Assembly (NCBI GenBank): GCA_019751755.1
Contig: JAIENA010000011.1
Coordinates: forward strand, 1 to 47,348
DNA from: Burkholderiaceae bacterium
GTDB lineage: Bacteria > Pseudomonadota > Gammaproteobacteria > Burkholderiales > Burkholderiaceae_D
DNA length: 47,348 nucleotides
Reading direction: 5' to 3'
The translations under genes and the position numbers were made by a program. Position 1 is the stretch's first letter. Each line of letters starts with the position of its first letter. Of this stretch, positions 11,276-18,557 are shown in pieces. A model generated the notes under the pieces. It was given only the letters and a program-made list of their open reading frames with translations, did not search any database and was not told where the DNA came from.

Positions 11276-11767
11276 TTACGCTGCCATGGGCAGGGCGCCG
11301 CAGCCCAGCCGCTGCAGCAGGCCTTGAATGTCGAGTACGATGGGCATCCGTTCGTCGATGCAGGCCACGGCCGTGACATAGTCGGCATTGGCATGGCTTA
11401 ACGCCGGCGCGGGTTTTAACTGGTTCGGCGCCAGCCACAGCACGTCGGCCACGCTGTCGACCACGATGCCCGTGATGGCGTCCTGCAAGATCAAGACGAT
11501 GACCACCGTGCTGCTGTCGTAAGCTGGCTGCGCGTTGCCGAAATGGATACGCAAATCGATCAGCGGCACGATCACGCCGCGCAGGTTGAGCACGCCTTTC
11601 AGGTAATCCGGGGCGCCGGCCAATTCGGTGGGCGCGACATAGCCGCGCAATTCCTGCACCAGCGCGATATCGACAGCATATTCCTCTCGGCCGACACCGA
11701 AAATCAGCAGTCCGCGCGCGCTCGATTGGCCGCTGGCGGAAAGTGGGACGGGGGCAATCGGGGTCAT
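11276..11767 (-). CDS. CheW-like adaptor protein
   Basis: This 163-residue protein carries a CheW domain: LLIFGVGREEYAVDIALVQEL, then LKGVLNLRGVIVPLIDLRIHFG and the late VDSVADVLWL strand. CheW proteins bridge chemoreceptors to the CheA kinase in the cytosol. The ATG at 11767 has AGGAG five bases upstream on the coding strand; the open frame continues further but without support. No CheA, CheR or CheB gene lies in the window, so it is an orphan adaptor and may serve the two chemoreceptors about 6 kb away. It is divergent from the HTH-receiver gene, with about 225 bases between their starts. Confidence 0.88.
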   Translation of the reverse strand: MTPIAPVPLSASGQSSARGLLIFGVGREEYAVDIALVQELRGYVAPTELAGAPDYLKGVLNLRGVIVPLIDLRIHFGNAQPAYDSSTVVIVLILQDAITGIVVDSVADVLWLAPNQLKPAPALSHANADYVTAVACIDERMPIVLDIQGLLQRLGCGALPMAA

Positions 11768-11944
11768 GGCGGGCTCCTGTATAGTCAAAATTGGTTGGGG
11801 CAATGAATTTCCGGTTTTTCGCGTCGTTTCCGCGTCGCTGCCGCATAGCATGTGCGGTACTCGCCTTGGCACGCGCCGAACCTCATCGGTTTGCCGTTAT
11901 ACTGTGCGAAAAGCAAACTATTAAATCCTGCCGCCAAAATCAAT

Positions 11945-11950
11945 TATAAT
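11945..11950 (+). promoter_or_regulatory. Candidate -10 box for the HTH-receiver gene
   Basis: A perfect TATAAT lies 42 bases before the ATG at 11993, in an AT-rich stretch between divergent genes. The best -35 is only a weak TTAAAT at 11921-11926 with an 18-base spacer. This is a pattern match only. Confidence 0.4.
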
Positions 11951-11992
11951 GAGAAAAGCGTTAAATTCGGTAAAACTGTTGGGAAATTTTTT

Positions 11993-12595
11993 ATGAAACA
12001 TCTTGAGACGCTGTCGGATGAGGTGTGCACGACGCAAAAAGCAGCGGAAATGTTGCGCATTTCTGTTACTTCCGTGCAACAACTAGTGGAGAAGGGCGTC
12101 ATCGACGCCTGGAAAACCAAGGGCGGGCACCGCCGTATTCCGCTGGCGGCGGTGCTGGCGTACAAGGCGTCACAGACCGAAATGCCGAGCGTGCCGGTGG
12201 CGGACGAGGCCCGCGTGCTGGTGGTGGAAGACAATGCCATGCAGCGCGTGGCCTACCAGCGCCAGTTCGAGGCCTGGCAATTGCCGGTCGGCTTGCAGTT
12301 CTGTGAAAACGGTTACCTGGCCTTGTTGGAAATTGCCCGCCGCAAACCCGATATCCTGCTGGCCGACATCATGATGGACGGCATGGACGGCTATGAACTG
12401 GTGAAAACCATCCTGGCCGACCCCGAATTGGGGGCCATGCAGGTGGCCATCCTGTCCGCCTTGCCGGAAGCGGCGCTGCAGGCGCGCGGCGGTATCCCCA
12501 AGGGCGTGGTGTTTTTCTCGAAACCCGTCAATTTTGATGAGTTGCGCGGCTACATCAAGGCATGCTGCGCCCGCTTGCAGCGACAACATCAATGA
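11993..12595 (+). CDS. Excisionase/MerR-type HTH fused to a receiver domain
   Basis: This 200-residue protein begins with an excisionase-like winged helix-turn-helix (residues about 8-60: TTQKAAEMLRISVTSVQQLV, then the GGHRRIP wing). A receiver domain fills residues about 70-195, with acidic residues in VVEDNAM, phosphoacceptor D125 in LLADIMMDG, and lysine in FSKPV. The DNA-binding part precedes the receiver, the reverse of OmpR or NarL regulators. The ATG at 11993 is chosen because the HTH begins soon after it; the ribosome site is weak (GGGAAA). It lies just upstream of a kinase-Hpt-hybrid kinase set on the same strand and is the obvious candidate output of that relay. Confidence 0.87.
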   Translation: MKHLETLSDEVCTTQKAAEMLRISVTSVQQLVEKGVIDAWKTKGGHRRIPLAAVLAYKASQTEMPSVPVADEARVLVVEDNAMQRVAYQRQFEAWQLPVGLQFCENGYLALLEIARRKPDILLADIMMDGMDGYELVKTILADPELGAMQVAILSALPEAALQARGGIPKGVVFFSKPVNFDELRGYIKACCARLQRQHQ

Positions 12596-12615
12596 ATTCA
12601 TTAAATAAAACGAAT

Positions 12616-12644
12616 TTGACAAATATTTGATTTCGGCGCACTAT
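12616..12644 (+). promoter_or_regulatory. Candidate sigma70-type promoter upstream of the dCache kinase
   Basis: A perfect TTGACA at 12616-12621 is followed after 17 bases by CACTAT at 12639-12644, a poor -10. It lies in the short AT-rich gap between the HTH-receiver gene and the kinase. If real, the kinase-Hpt-hybrid kinase set is transcribed independently of the regulator. Confidence 0.4.
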
Positions 12645-12705
12645 CCTCGGTATCACTGTGACGCGGTGGCGCATTCGTTCCGCCGCCAGGGTTTGGGGGG
12701 CCGCC

Positions 12706-14391
12706 ATGTGGCGCAAGACGTTGAATCGGATCGATGTGCGCTGGTTGCTGGCGGGCTTTGCCCTGTTGCTGGTGGCGGGCACCTGGACCCTGACGCTGGT
12801 GCAACTACGCGAAGCGCGCCGCTTGCAGTTGGTCGATGCGCGCAGTGATGCCCATGCGCTGGTGCGCCTGTTCAGCGAACACGCCAACCGGACGATTGAA
12901 GCGGCCGACCAGGCGGTCATGTTTTTGCGGCATCGCTACAACAGTCAGGCCATGGCGCTCGACATCAACCGCGAGTTGCAGGAAGGCCTGGGCCCGGGCG
13001 ACATCTACAACCTGTTTACCATCGTCAATCAAGATGCCGATATCGTCCTGTCGAGCAAGCCCTTTGTGCCGACCAATCTTGCCGACCGCGAGCATTTCAA
13101 GGTGCACCAGCAAGGTGACAGTGATGTGCCCTATATCAGCAAGCCGGTGCTGGGGCGGGTTTCCAAGAAATGGTCGCTGCAACTGACACGCCGGATCAAC
13201 CATGCCGACGGCAGCTTCAAAGGCGTGGTGGTGACATCGATGGATCCGCAGTACTTTATCCGGCTGTATCACGACATCAACGTGGGGGCACAAGGCTCGA
13301 TCGCGCTGGTCGGTGTGGATGGCGTGATGCGGGTCAGGCGGGTCGGCAACGACGAGAGCCTGGGGCAGGACATCAGCGCCAGCCCGCTGTTCGCGGCGAT
13401 GCGCGGCGCCACTGACGGCTTACTGGAGCAAACCGGTCCGATCGATGGCCGCTTGCGCATTTACGCGTTTCAAAAGCTCGACCGCTTCCCGCTGTATGCG
13501 CTGGTCGGCATCGACCTGACCGAACGCATGGCGTCGTACGCGGCCAACCGCACGCGCACGCTGGCGCTGGCCGCCGCCGCCACCGTGGTGATCCTGTTGT
13601 TTACCGGCGGGATCTGGGTGCTGGCCGGCTGGCTGATCGCCAGCCGCGAACACGCGCTGGCGGCGAACCTGGCCAAGTCGCGCTTTCTCGCCAACATGTC
13701 GCATGAACTGCGCACCCCGCTGAACGGTATTCTCGGCTATTCTGAATTGCTGCAAGGCGAACTCGGCCAGGCGCCGGAAGCCGGTTTTGCGACGGCGATC
13801 CATGATTGCGGCATGCGCCTGCTGGGACTGGTCGAAGCGGTGCTGGAACTCAGTGCGCTGGAATCGGGGCGGGAACCGCTCGATGTCGAGCCGACGCCGT
13901 TGCGCGACCTGGTGCAACAGGCGCTGTCGCGCCAGCGCACCCAGGCGGATGCCAAGACGATCGCGCTGGAAACCGACATGGCGCCGGGCTTGCCGGACTA
14001 TTTTGCATGTGACCGGGTCAAAGTGTTGCGGGTGCTGGACATCTTGCTGACCAACGCGGTGCAGGCCACGGCGCAAGGGGTGGTGCGGCTGACGGTGGGC
14101 GCCATGGACGGCGGCGGGCTGCGGTTCCGGGTCAGCGATACCGGCAAGGGCGTCCCGCTTGGCCAACGCCGCCGGATTTTCGAGAAGTTCTCGCAGGCCG
14201 ACGACAGCGCCACGCGCGCCAAGGATGGCGCCGGCCTGGGCCTGGCAATCGCCGGCCAGTTGGTGGAGTTGATGCATGGCCGCATTTGGCTGGAGGAGGG
14301 GGGTGGACCGGGGGCGGTATTTGCGGTAGAGCTGCCGCAACAGGATGGCCCGGCGCCAGTGATTGAGCGCATCGAAAAGGAAATAGCATGA
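12706..14391 (+). CDS. dCache-type sensor histidine kinase without receiver
   Basis: The protein has 561 residues from the ATG at 12706, which has a G-rich site (GGGGGG) five bases upstream; an in-frame GTG at 12658 is an alternative. A transmembrane segment near residues 13-35 and another near 285-310 flank a periplasmic double-Cache-type sensor (LADREHFKVHQQ, then RRINHADGSFKGVVV). HisKA has H333 in MSHELRTPLNG, and the ATPase domain shows DTGKGVPLG and GAGLGLAI. No receiver or Hpt is attached; both occur in the next two genes. Its end overlaps the Hpt gene by four bases (ATGA), so translation is probably coupled. Confidence 0.9.
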   Translation: MWRKTLNRIDVRWLLAGFALLLVAGTWTLTLVQLREARRLQLVDARSDAHALVRLFSEHANRTIEAADQAVMFLRHRYNSQAMALDINRELQEGLGPGDIYNLFTIVNQDADIVLSSKPFVPTNLADREHFKVHQQGDSDVPYISKPVLGRVSKKWSLQLTRRINHADGSFKGVVVTSMDPQYFIRLYHDINVGAQGSIALVGVDGVMRVRRVGNDESLGQDISASPLFAAMRGATDGLLEQTGPIDGRLRIYAFQKLDRFPLYALVGIDLTERMASYAANRTRTLALAAAATVVILLFTGGIWVLAGWLIASREHALAANLAKSRFLANMSHELRTPLNGILGYSELLQGELGQAPEAGFATAIHDCGMRLLGLVEAVLELSALESGREPLDVEPTPLRDLVQQALSRQRTQADAKTIALETDMAPGLPDYFACDRVKVLRVLDILLTNAVQATAQGVVRLTVGAMDGGGLRFRVSDTGKGVPLGQRRRIFEKFSQADDSATRAKDGAGLGLAIAGQLVELMHGRIWLEEGGGPGAVFAVELPQQDGPAPVIERIEKEIA

Positions 14392-14765
14392 CCGCGAGTA
14401 ACTACCGTGCAATCGACCCGTGGGTTTTGTGGCGTGTGGCGGCGGGCGACGTGGATGTGTTTCGTACACTGGCGTGGATCTACGTGCAGCAGGCGCCGGC
14501 ACTGGGGCAACGCCTGGTCCTGGCGTTGCAGCAGGATGCGCGCACCGAAATCAGGATGGCCTGCCATACGCTCAAAGGCATGGCCGGCATGCTGGGAGCG
14601 ACCGAGCTGTGCGCCTTGCTGCAGCAGTTGGAGCTGGCGGCGCGCGATGACTTGCCGCCGCCGCCGGAGGCGAACCGGGTCAGTCAATTATGTTTGCGGG
14701 TGCTGGCCGAGGTGGAGCATTGCGCCACACAGTTCGATGGCGCCGGGCCGGACAGGGTTAGCTGA
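14388..14765 (+). CDS. Stand-alone Hpt phosphotransfer protein
   Basis: This 125-residue protein is a single Hpt helical bundle. The phosphoacceptor is H60 in [13 protein letters not shown], a clear match to the HxxKG pattern. It overlaps the preceding kinase by four bases and the following hybrid kinase by one base. A free Hpt between a kinase that lacks receivers and a hybrid kinase that lacks an Hpt suggests it carries phosphate from the hybrid kinase's receiver to a separate regulator. The HTH-receiver protein encoded upstream is the natural candidate acceptor; this is inference from gene order. Confidence 0.85.
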   Translation: MTASNYRAIDPWVLWRVAAGDVDVFRTLAWIYVQQAPALGQRLVLALQQDARTEIRMACHTLKGMAGMLGATELCALLQQLELAARDDLPPPPEANRVSQLCLRVLAEVEHCATQFDGAGPDRVS

Positions 14766-17044
14766 TGGCAGGGCAGGTGGACGGTAGTGCCGGCGGCCTG
14801 GCCGGCGCAGGCGGGACGGATCGCTTTGGCGTGATGGCGCTGATGCGCCGCTGGTCCAGTGCGGGCGTGCGCCGCGCCGTCGCCGCCATTGGCGGCGGGC
14901 TGCTGATTCTGCTGATGCTGACCACGCTCTACGCGGGCTGGGTGATGCGCGAACATGAGATCGACGACTGGCGCCAGCAGCTTGGCAGCCTGTCGCTGGT
15001 GCTGGCGGAAAGTACCGCGCAGACCATGGCCTCGAGTTTCCAGGTGCTCGATGGCATCGTCGACGCCGTGCACGATGTGCACGGGGCGCAGAGCATGGGC
15101 CAGAAGATTGCCTACGGCACGCCGATGCTGTTCCTGGCGATGCGTGACAAGATCAGCAGCTTGCCGCAAATCGATGTGGCGACCGTGGTGGGGGCCGATG
15201 GCCGCGTGCTGAACTTCACGCGCACCTTTCCCGCGCCAGCGATTGACTTGTCGGAGCGCGACTATTTCCGCCACCACGCCAGCCACGCCGACAATGCGCC
15301 TTACCTGAGCCAGCCGGTACGCAACAAGGGCAACTCCAAATGGACGTTTTATATTAGCCGCCGCCTCAACCATCCGGATGGCAGCTTCGCCGGCGTGGTG
15401 CTGGTGGGCGTGTCGTGCGACTTCTTCTCGTCGTTTTTCAAGAATGTCAGTCTTGGCGAGCACGCCTCGGTGTCGCTCTACCGGCGCGACTTTACCATGC
15501 TGGCACGCTGGCCGCAGACCGAGGATTTGATGGGCAAACAAGTCTTGAGCGGCACCACTTATGCGGTGATCTCGCAAGGCCTGACGCACGATGTGCGCCT
15601 GTCCCGGGGACCGCGCGCCGCCGCCGATAATCGCGAGGTGTACCGCATGGGGGCGGTGCGCCAGGTGCGCGACTATCCGTTGATTATCAACGCCACCATT
15701 ACCGAGGAGTTGCTGCTGGCCGGCTGGCGGCGCAAGCTGCGCCTGTTGGGCGCGGTGGCGCTGGTGAGCATGGTGGCGCTGCATGTCGCGTTCCTGATGG
15801 TGGGGCGCCTCTTGATGCGGCGTGAACGCGACGCGGCCCGCGCGCTCGAGCTCAAGGTGCAGGCCGATGCCGCCAATCAGGCCAAGTCCGACTTCCTGGC
15901 CATGATGAGCCATGAAATCCGCACCCCGATGAGCGCCATCGCCGGCATGTCCGAGCTGATGCTCGAGACACCGCTCGATCCGGTCCAACGCGGCTATGCT
16001 GTCAATGTGCATCAGGGAGTGGGGGAATTAATGCATATCATTAACGACATACTGGACTTTTCCAAGATCGAGTCGGGCCATATGGCACTCGAGGCGCAGC
16101 CCTTCGATCCCGCCGCCCAGGTGGCGCAGGTGATGGCGCTGCACCGCGCCGCCGCCGAGCGCAAGGGTGTGACGCTGCAAGCGCAGGTTGAAGCGGGGCC
16201 GCGCTGGGTGATGGGTGATGCGGGGCGCATCCGCCAGGTACTGGGTAACCTGGTCAATAACGCGATTAAATTCACCGCCGCCGGTACCGTCACGATCGCC
16301 TATTCGGCGCAGGTCGATGACGGCGTGGCGGGCACCTGGCGGCTGTGCTACAGCGTCACCGACAGCGGCATCGGGATTTCGCCGGAGGTGCAGCAGCGCT
16401 TGTTTGAGCCGTTCATCCAGGGCGACAGCAAGATCAGCAGGCAATACGGCGGTACCGGACTGGGTCTGGCGATTTGCCGCCGCCTGGTGGCGTTGATGGG
16501 CGGCAGCATCGGCTGTGACAGCACGCCGGGACAAGGCGCCCGCTTTTATTTCGACCTGGCCTGCAGCCTGGCCGACGCGCCACCGGTGGCGGCGATGCCG
16601 GCGGCGGTCGCACCGGCCCAGGCCACGTCCGATGCCGGGCAGGTGCGCCACGTCCTGCTGACGGATGACACGGAGATGAACCGGCATTTGGCCAGCATCC
16701 TGTTGAAGCGGATGGGCTTGCAGGTGACCGAGGCCGAAAACGGCGAGCAAGCGCTGCGCTTGCTGGCAGAACAGCGCTTTGACCTGGTCTTAATGGATTG
16801 CATGATGCCGGTCATGGATGGCTATGAAGCCTGCCGCAGTTGGCGCGCGGCCGAGGCGCAAGAAGGGCGCCAGCGGGTGCCGGTAATTGCGCTGACCGCC
16901 AGCGCCATCGACGGCGACCGCCAGCGCTGCCTGGACGCCGGCATGGATGACTACCTGAGCAAGCCGTTCACGGCGGCCCAACTGGGCGATATCGTGCAGC
17001 GCTGGTGCGGCGCACCGGCTGCCAGCAGCGGCGTGGCGTTGTAG
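14765..17044 (+). CDS. dCache-type hybrid histidine kinase with one receiver
   Basis: The protein has 759 residues. A transmembrane segment is near residues 40-60, a periplasmic double-Cache-type sensor follows ([12 protein letters not shown], then [15 protein letters not shown]), and a second transmembrane segment is near 315-340. HisKA has H383 in [11 protein letters not shown], the ATPase domain shows [10 protein letters not shown] and GGTGLGLAI, and the receiver has D678 in [11 protein letters not shown]. The sensor resembles that of the kinase two genes upstream, so the two are probably paralogues. The ATG at 14765 overlaps the Hpt stop (TGATG); the ribosome site is weak, and an in-frame ATG at 14834 is a possible alternative. 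There is no Hpt domain at the C-terminus, which fits use of the free Hpt. Confidence 0.9.
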   Translation: MAGQVDGSAGGLAGAGGTDRFGVMALMRRWSSAGVRRAVAAIGGGLLILLMLTTLYAGWVMREHEIDDWRQQLGSLSLVLAESTAQTMASSFQVLDGIVDAVHDVHGAQSMGQKIAYGTPMLFLAMRDKISSLPQIDVATVVGADGRVLNFTRTFPAPAIDLSERDYFRHHASHADNAPYLSQPVRNKGNSKWTFYISRRLNHPDGSFAGVVLVGVSCDFFSSFFKNVSLGEHASVSLYRRDFTMLARWPQTEDLMGKQVLSGTTYAVISQGLTHDVRLSRGPRAAADNREVYRMGAVRQVRDYPLIINATITEELLLAGWRRKLRLLGAVALVSMVALHVAFLMVGRLLMRRERDAARALELKVQADAANQAKSDFLAMMSHEIRTPMSAIAGMSELMLETPLDPVQRGYAVNVHQGVGELMHIINDILDFSKIESGHMALEAQPFDPAAQVAQVMALHRAAAERKGVTLQAQVEAGPRWVMGDAGRIRQVLGNLVNNAIKFTAAGTVTIAYSAQVDDGVAGTWRLCYSVTDSGIGISPEVQQRLFEPFIQGDSKISRQYGGTGLGLAICRRLVALMGGSIGCDSTPGQGARFYFDLACSLADAPPVAAMPAAVAPAQATSDAGQVRHVLLTDDTEMNRHLASILLKRMGLQVTEAENGEQALRLLAEQRFDLVLMDCMMPVMDGYEACRSWRAAEAQEGRQRVPVIALTASAIDGDRQRCLDAGMDDYLSKPFTAAQLGDIVQRWCGAPAASSGVAL

Positions 17045-17051
17045 GAGATCC

Positions 17052-17264
17052 GTGACAGGAATGGCCCGGAATGCCCTATGTCTGGCCGCCTGCCTGGCTG
17101 TCATACTGTCGCCATGGGGCGGCAACTGCAGGGAGGCAAACATGGACACCCGGAAAACACACCCGGCATGCGGCGCCGCCGCGATTAACACTGCAATCAA
17201 CGCTGCGCTCAATGCCGCAATCAACGCCGCAATCAACGCCGGGCAGCGCCATGCCGTGTGCTGA
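17052..17264 (+). CDS. Small AINA-repeat ORF, possible secreted or leader peptide
   Basis: This unrecognised 70-codon frame starts with GTG at 17052; AGGAG at 17043-17047 is four bases upstream. Codons 4-20 (MARNALCLAACLAVILS) look like a signal peptide. A second start in the same frame, ATG at 17142, has a strong GGGAGG at 17131-17136 and would give a 40-residue product. Near the end, five copies of a 12-bp repeat encode AINT-AINA-ALNA-AINA-AINA. The stop at 17262-17264 lies 14 bases past a candidate start of the channel gene, so the two could be translationally coupled. It follows the hybrid kinase stop by seven bases. It may be a real small protein or only a leader; the repeat and two good ribosome sites are the support. 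Confidence 0.5.
   Translation: MTGMARNALCLAACLAVILSPWGGNCREANMDTRKTHPACGAAAINTAINAALNAAINAAINAGQRHAVC
17181..17240 (+). repeat. Five tandem copies of a 12-bp repeat
   Basis: Units start at 17181, 17193, 17205, 17217 and 17229; the last two are identical (GCAATCAACGCC). The unit is a multiple of three, so copy-number change would add or remove four residues of the small ORF without breaking its frame. Confidence 0.85.
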
Positions 17265-17994
17265 GTGCCGGACCCTCATGCAGCTGCCGCTACCGGCGGC
17301 GCTGCTGCTGACCATCCCCGGTTTTTACCTTGTGCTCGATGGCGCCACTCCATGGTTGCCGTGGGCCGGCCAGTTGCTGTATGGACTGGCGGCGCTGCTG
17401 TGCTGCGCGCACTTGTTGACGCCGGCCCGCTGCCATGGGCGGGCACGGGCACGACACTGGCGTTACCTCGACCGTTTGCTGCTGCTGGTCATCGCCGCGT
17501 CCATCTGGCCCTCGGCGCCCCCTTGGAGCAATATGGAATGGTTGCTGCGCCTGCTTGGCTGCGCGGCGATTTTTGCGCGCCTGCTGTCGCTGGCGGCGCA
17601 CCATGTGGCGCCCCGGCCGCTGTTGCGCACCTCGGTCGCCTCGCTGGCGATGCTGCTGGTGGCCGGCGCCGGCTTCTATTGGCTGGAGCCGCACGTGCAC
17701 AGTTTTGGCGATGGCCTGTGGCTGGCGTTTACCACCGGCGCCACCGTCGGCTACGGTGACATCGTTCCGTCCACGCCGGCCTCGCGCATCCTGGCGGTGT
17801 TCATTGTGTTGCTGGGCTACGCGGTCTTGTCACTGGTCACGGCCAGTATTGCGGCGGTGCTGGTCGGTGAGGACGAGAAGCGCCTGCGGCGCGAACTCCA
17901 TGCCGACATGCGCTTGTTGCAGCACCAGATTACCTTGCTGCGCGAAGAAATCGCGGCCCAGCGCGAGGCGGCTGACCAGCAACGGCGGGGTTAA
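17251..17994 (+). CDS. Potassium-channel-like membrane protein (ion channel 2 family)
   Basis: The protein has 247 residues from the ATG at 17251. The potassium selectivity filter T165-V166-G167-Y168-G169-D170 lies between two clear membrane helices (VASLAMLLVAGAGFYWL and ILAVFIVLLGYAVLSLV). About four hydrophobic segments precede them, giving a six-helix plan without an Arg/Lys-rich voltage-sensor helix. The C-terminal 40 residues are charged and look coiled-coil (RLRRELHADMRLLQHQITLL). The frame stays open upstream to 17071, but that part overlaps the AINA-repeat ORF and has no channel features. An ATG at 17278 is an alternative start. No RCK/TrkA-N ligand domain is present. Confidence 0.82.
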   Translation: MPCAECRTLMQLPLPAALLLTIPGFYLVLDGATPWLPWAGQLLYGLAALLCCAHLLTPARCHGRARARHWRYLDRLLLLVIAASIWPSAPPWSNMEWLLRLLGCAAIFARLLSLAAHHVAPRPLLRTSVASLAMLLVAGAGFYWLEPHVHSFGDGLWLAFTTGATVGYGDIVPSTPASRILAVFIVLLGYAVLSLVTASIAAVLVGEDEKRLRRELHADMRLLQHQITLLREEIAAQREAADQQRRG

Positions 17995-18005
17995 CGGGTA
18001 GAATT

Positions 18006-18053
18006 GCGGACCTCGTTTAGCCTGGTTCAGGCTGATTAACCCTCCAGGTCCGC
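18006..18053. promoter_or_regulatory. Nested hairpin between the channel and FKBP genes
   Basis: An outer perfect 8-bp stem (GCGGACCT at 18006-18013, AGGTCCGC at 18046-18053) encloses an inner perfect 6-bp stem (AGCCTG at 18019-18024, CAGGCT at 18028-18033, loop GTT). No T-run follows, so it does not look like a standard intrinsic terminator. It could be a leader structure of the FKBP gene, whose ATG is 42 bases further on. Confidence 0.5.
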
Positions 18054-18094
18054 CGCCCCAGTCGGCGGCCGCCTGCCTCACACGAAAGCATAGA

Positions 18095-18553
18095 ATGAAT
18101 CGACTGCTGTTTTCCTGCATGACCAGCCTGGCGCTGGCGCTGTCCCTGGCCGGTTGCGAGCGCGCCAAGGCGCCCGCGCCGGTGGACCCTGCCGCCGCCG
18201 CCGCTGTCGCCGCCGTCCCGTTCCAGAAGCTTGATACCGTGCCGGGTACCGGCAAGGAAGCGCTCGCCGGCGTCACCGCCGTGGTCCACTACACCGGCTG
18301 GCTGTACGAACCGAATGCGCCGCAGCAGCACGGCGCGCAATTTGATTCGTCCGTCGGGCGCGGCCCGTTCAGCTTCAAGCTGGACGCCGGCCAGGTCATC
18401 CCGGGCTGGGACGAGGGCGTGAAAGGTATGAAGGTGGGCGGCAAGCGCACCCTGATCGTGCCGGCAAACATGGGTTATGGCAGCGGTGGCGCCGGTCCGA
18501 TCCCGCCCAATGCCACCCTGATTTTCGACGTCGAGTTGCTGGACGTGCGCTAA
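18095..18553 (+). CDS. FKBP-type peptidyl-prolyl isomerase, lipoprotein
   Basis: The protein has 152 residues. The N-terminus is a lipoprotein signal with lipobox LAGC (C21), so the mature protein should be anchored to a membrane on the periplasmic side. The rest is a single FKBP domain: VVHYTGWLY, FDSSVGRGPFSF, VIPGWDEGVKGMKVGGKRTL and GYGSGGAGPIPPNATLIFDVELL. These enzymes speed cis-trans isomerisation of proline peptide bonds and assist folding. The ribosome site is weak. The gene is convergent with the GH13 gene, and only four bases separate the two stop codons. Confidence 0.93.
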   Translation: MNRLLFSCMTSLALALSLAGCERAKAPAPVDPAAAAAVAAVPFQKLDTVPGTGKEALAGVTAVVHYTGWLYEPNAPQQHGAQFDSSVGRGPFSFKLDAGQVIPGWDEGVKGMKVGGKRTLIVPANMGYGSGGAGPIPPNATLIFDVELLDVR

Positions 18554-18557
18554 TCGG

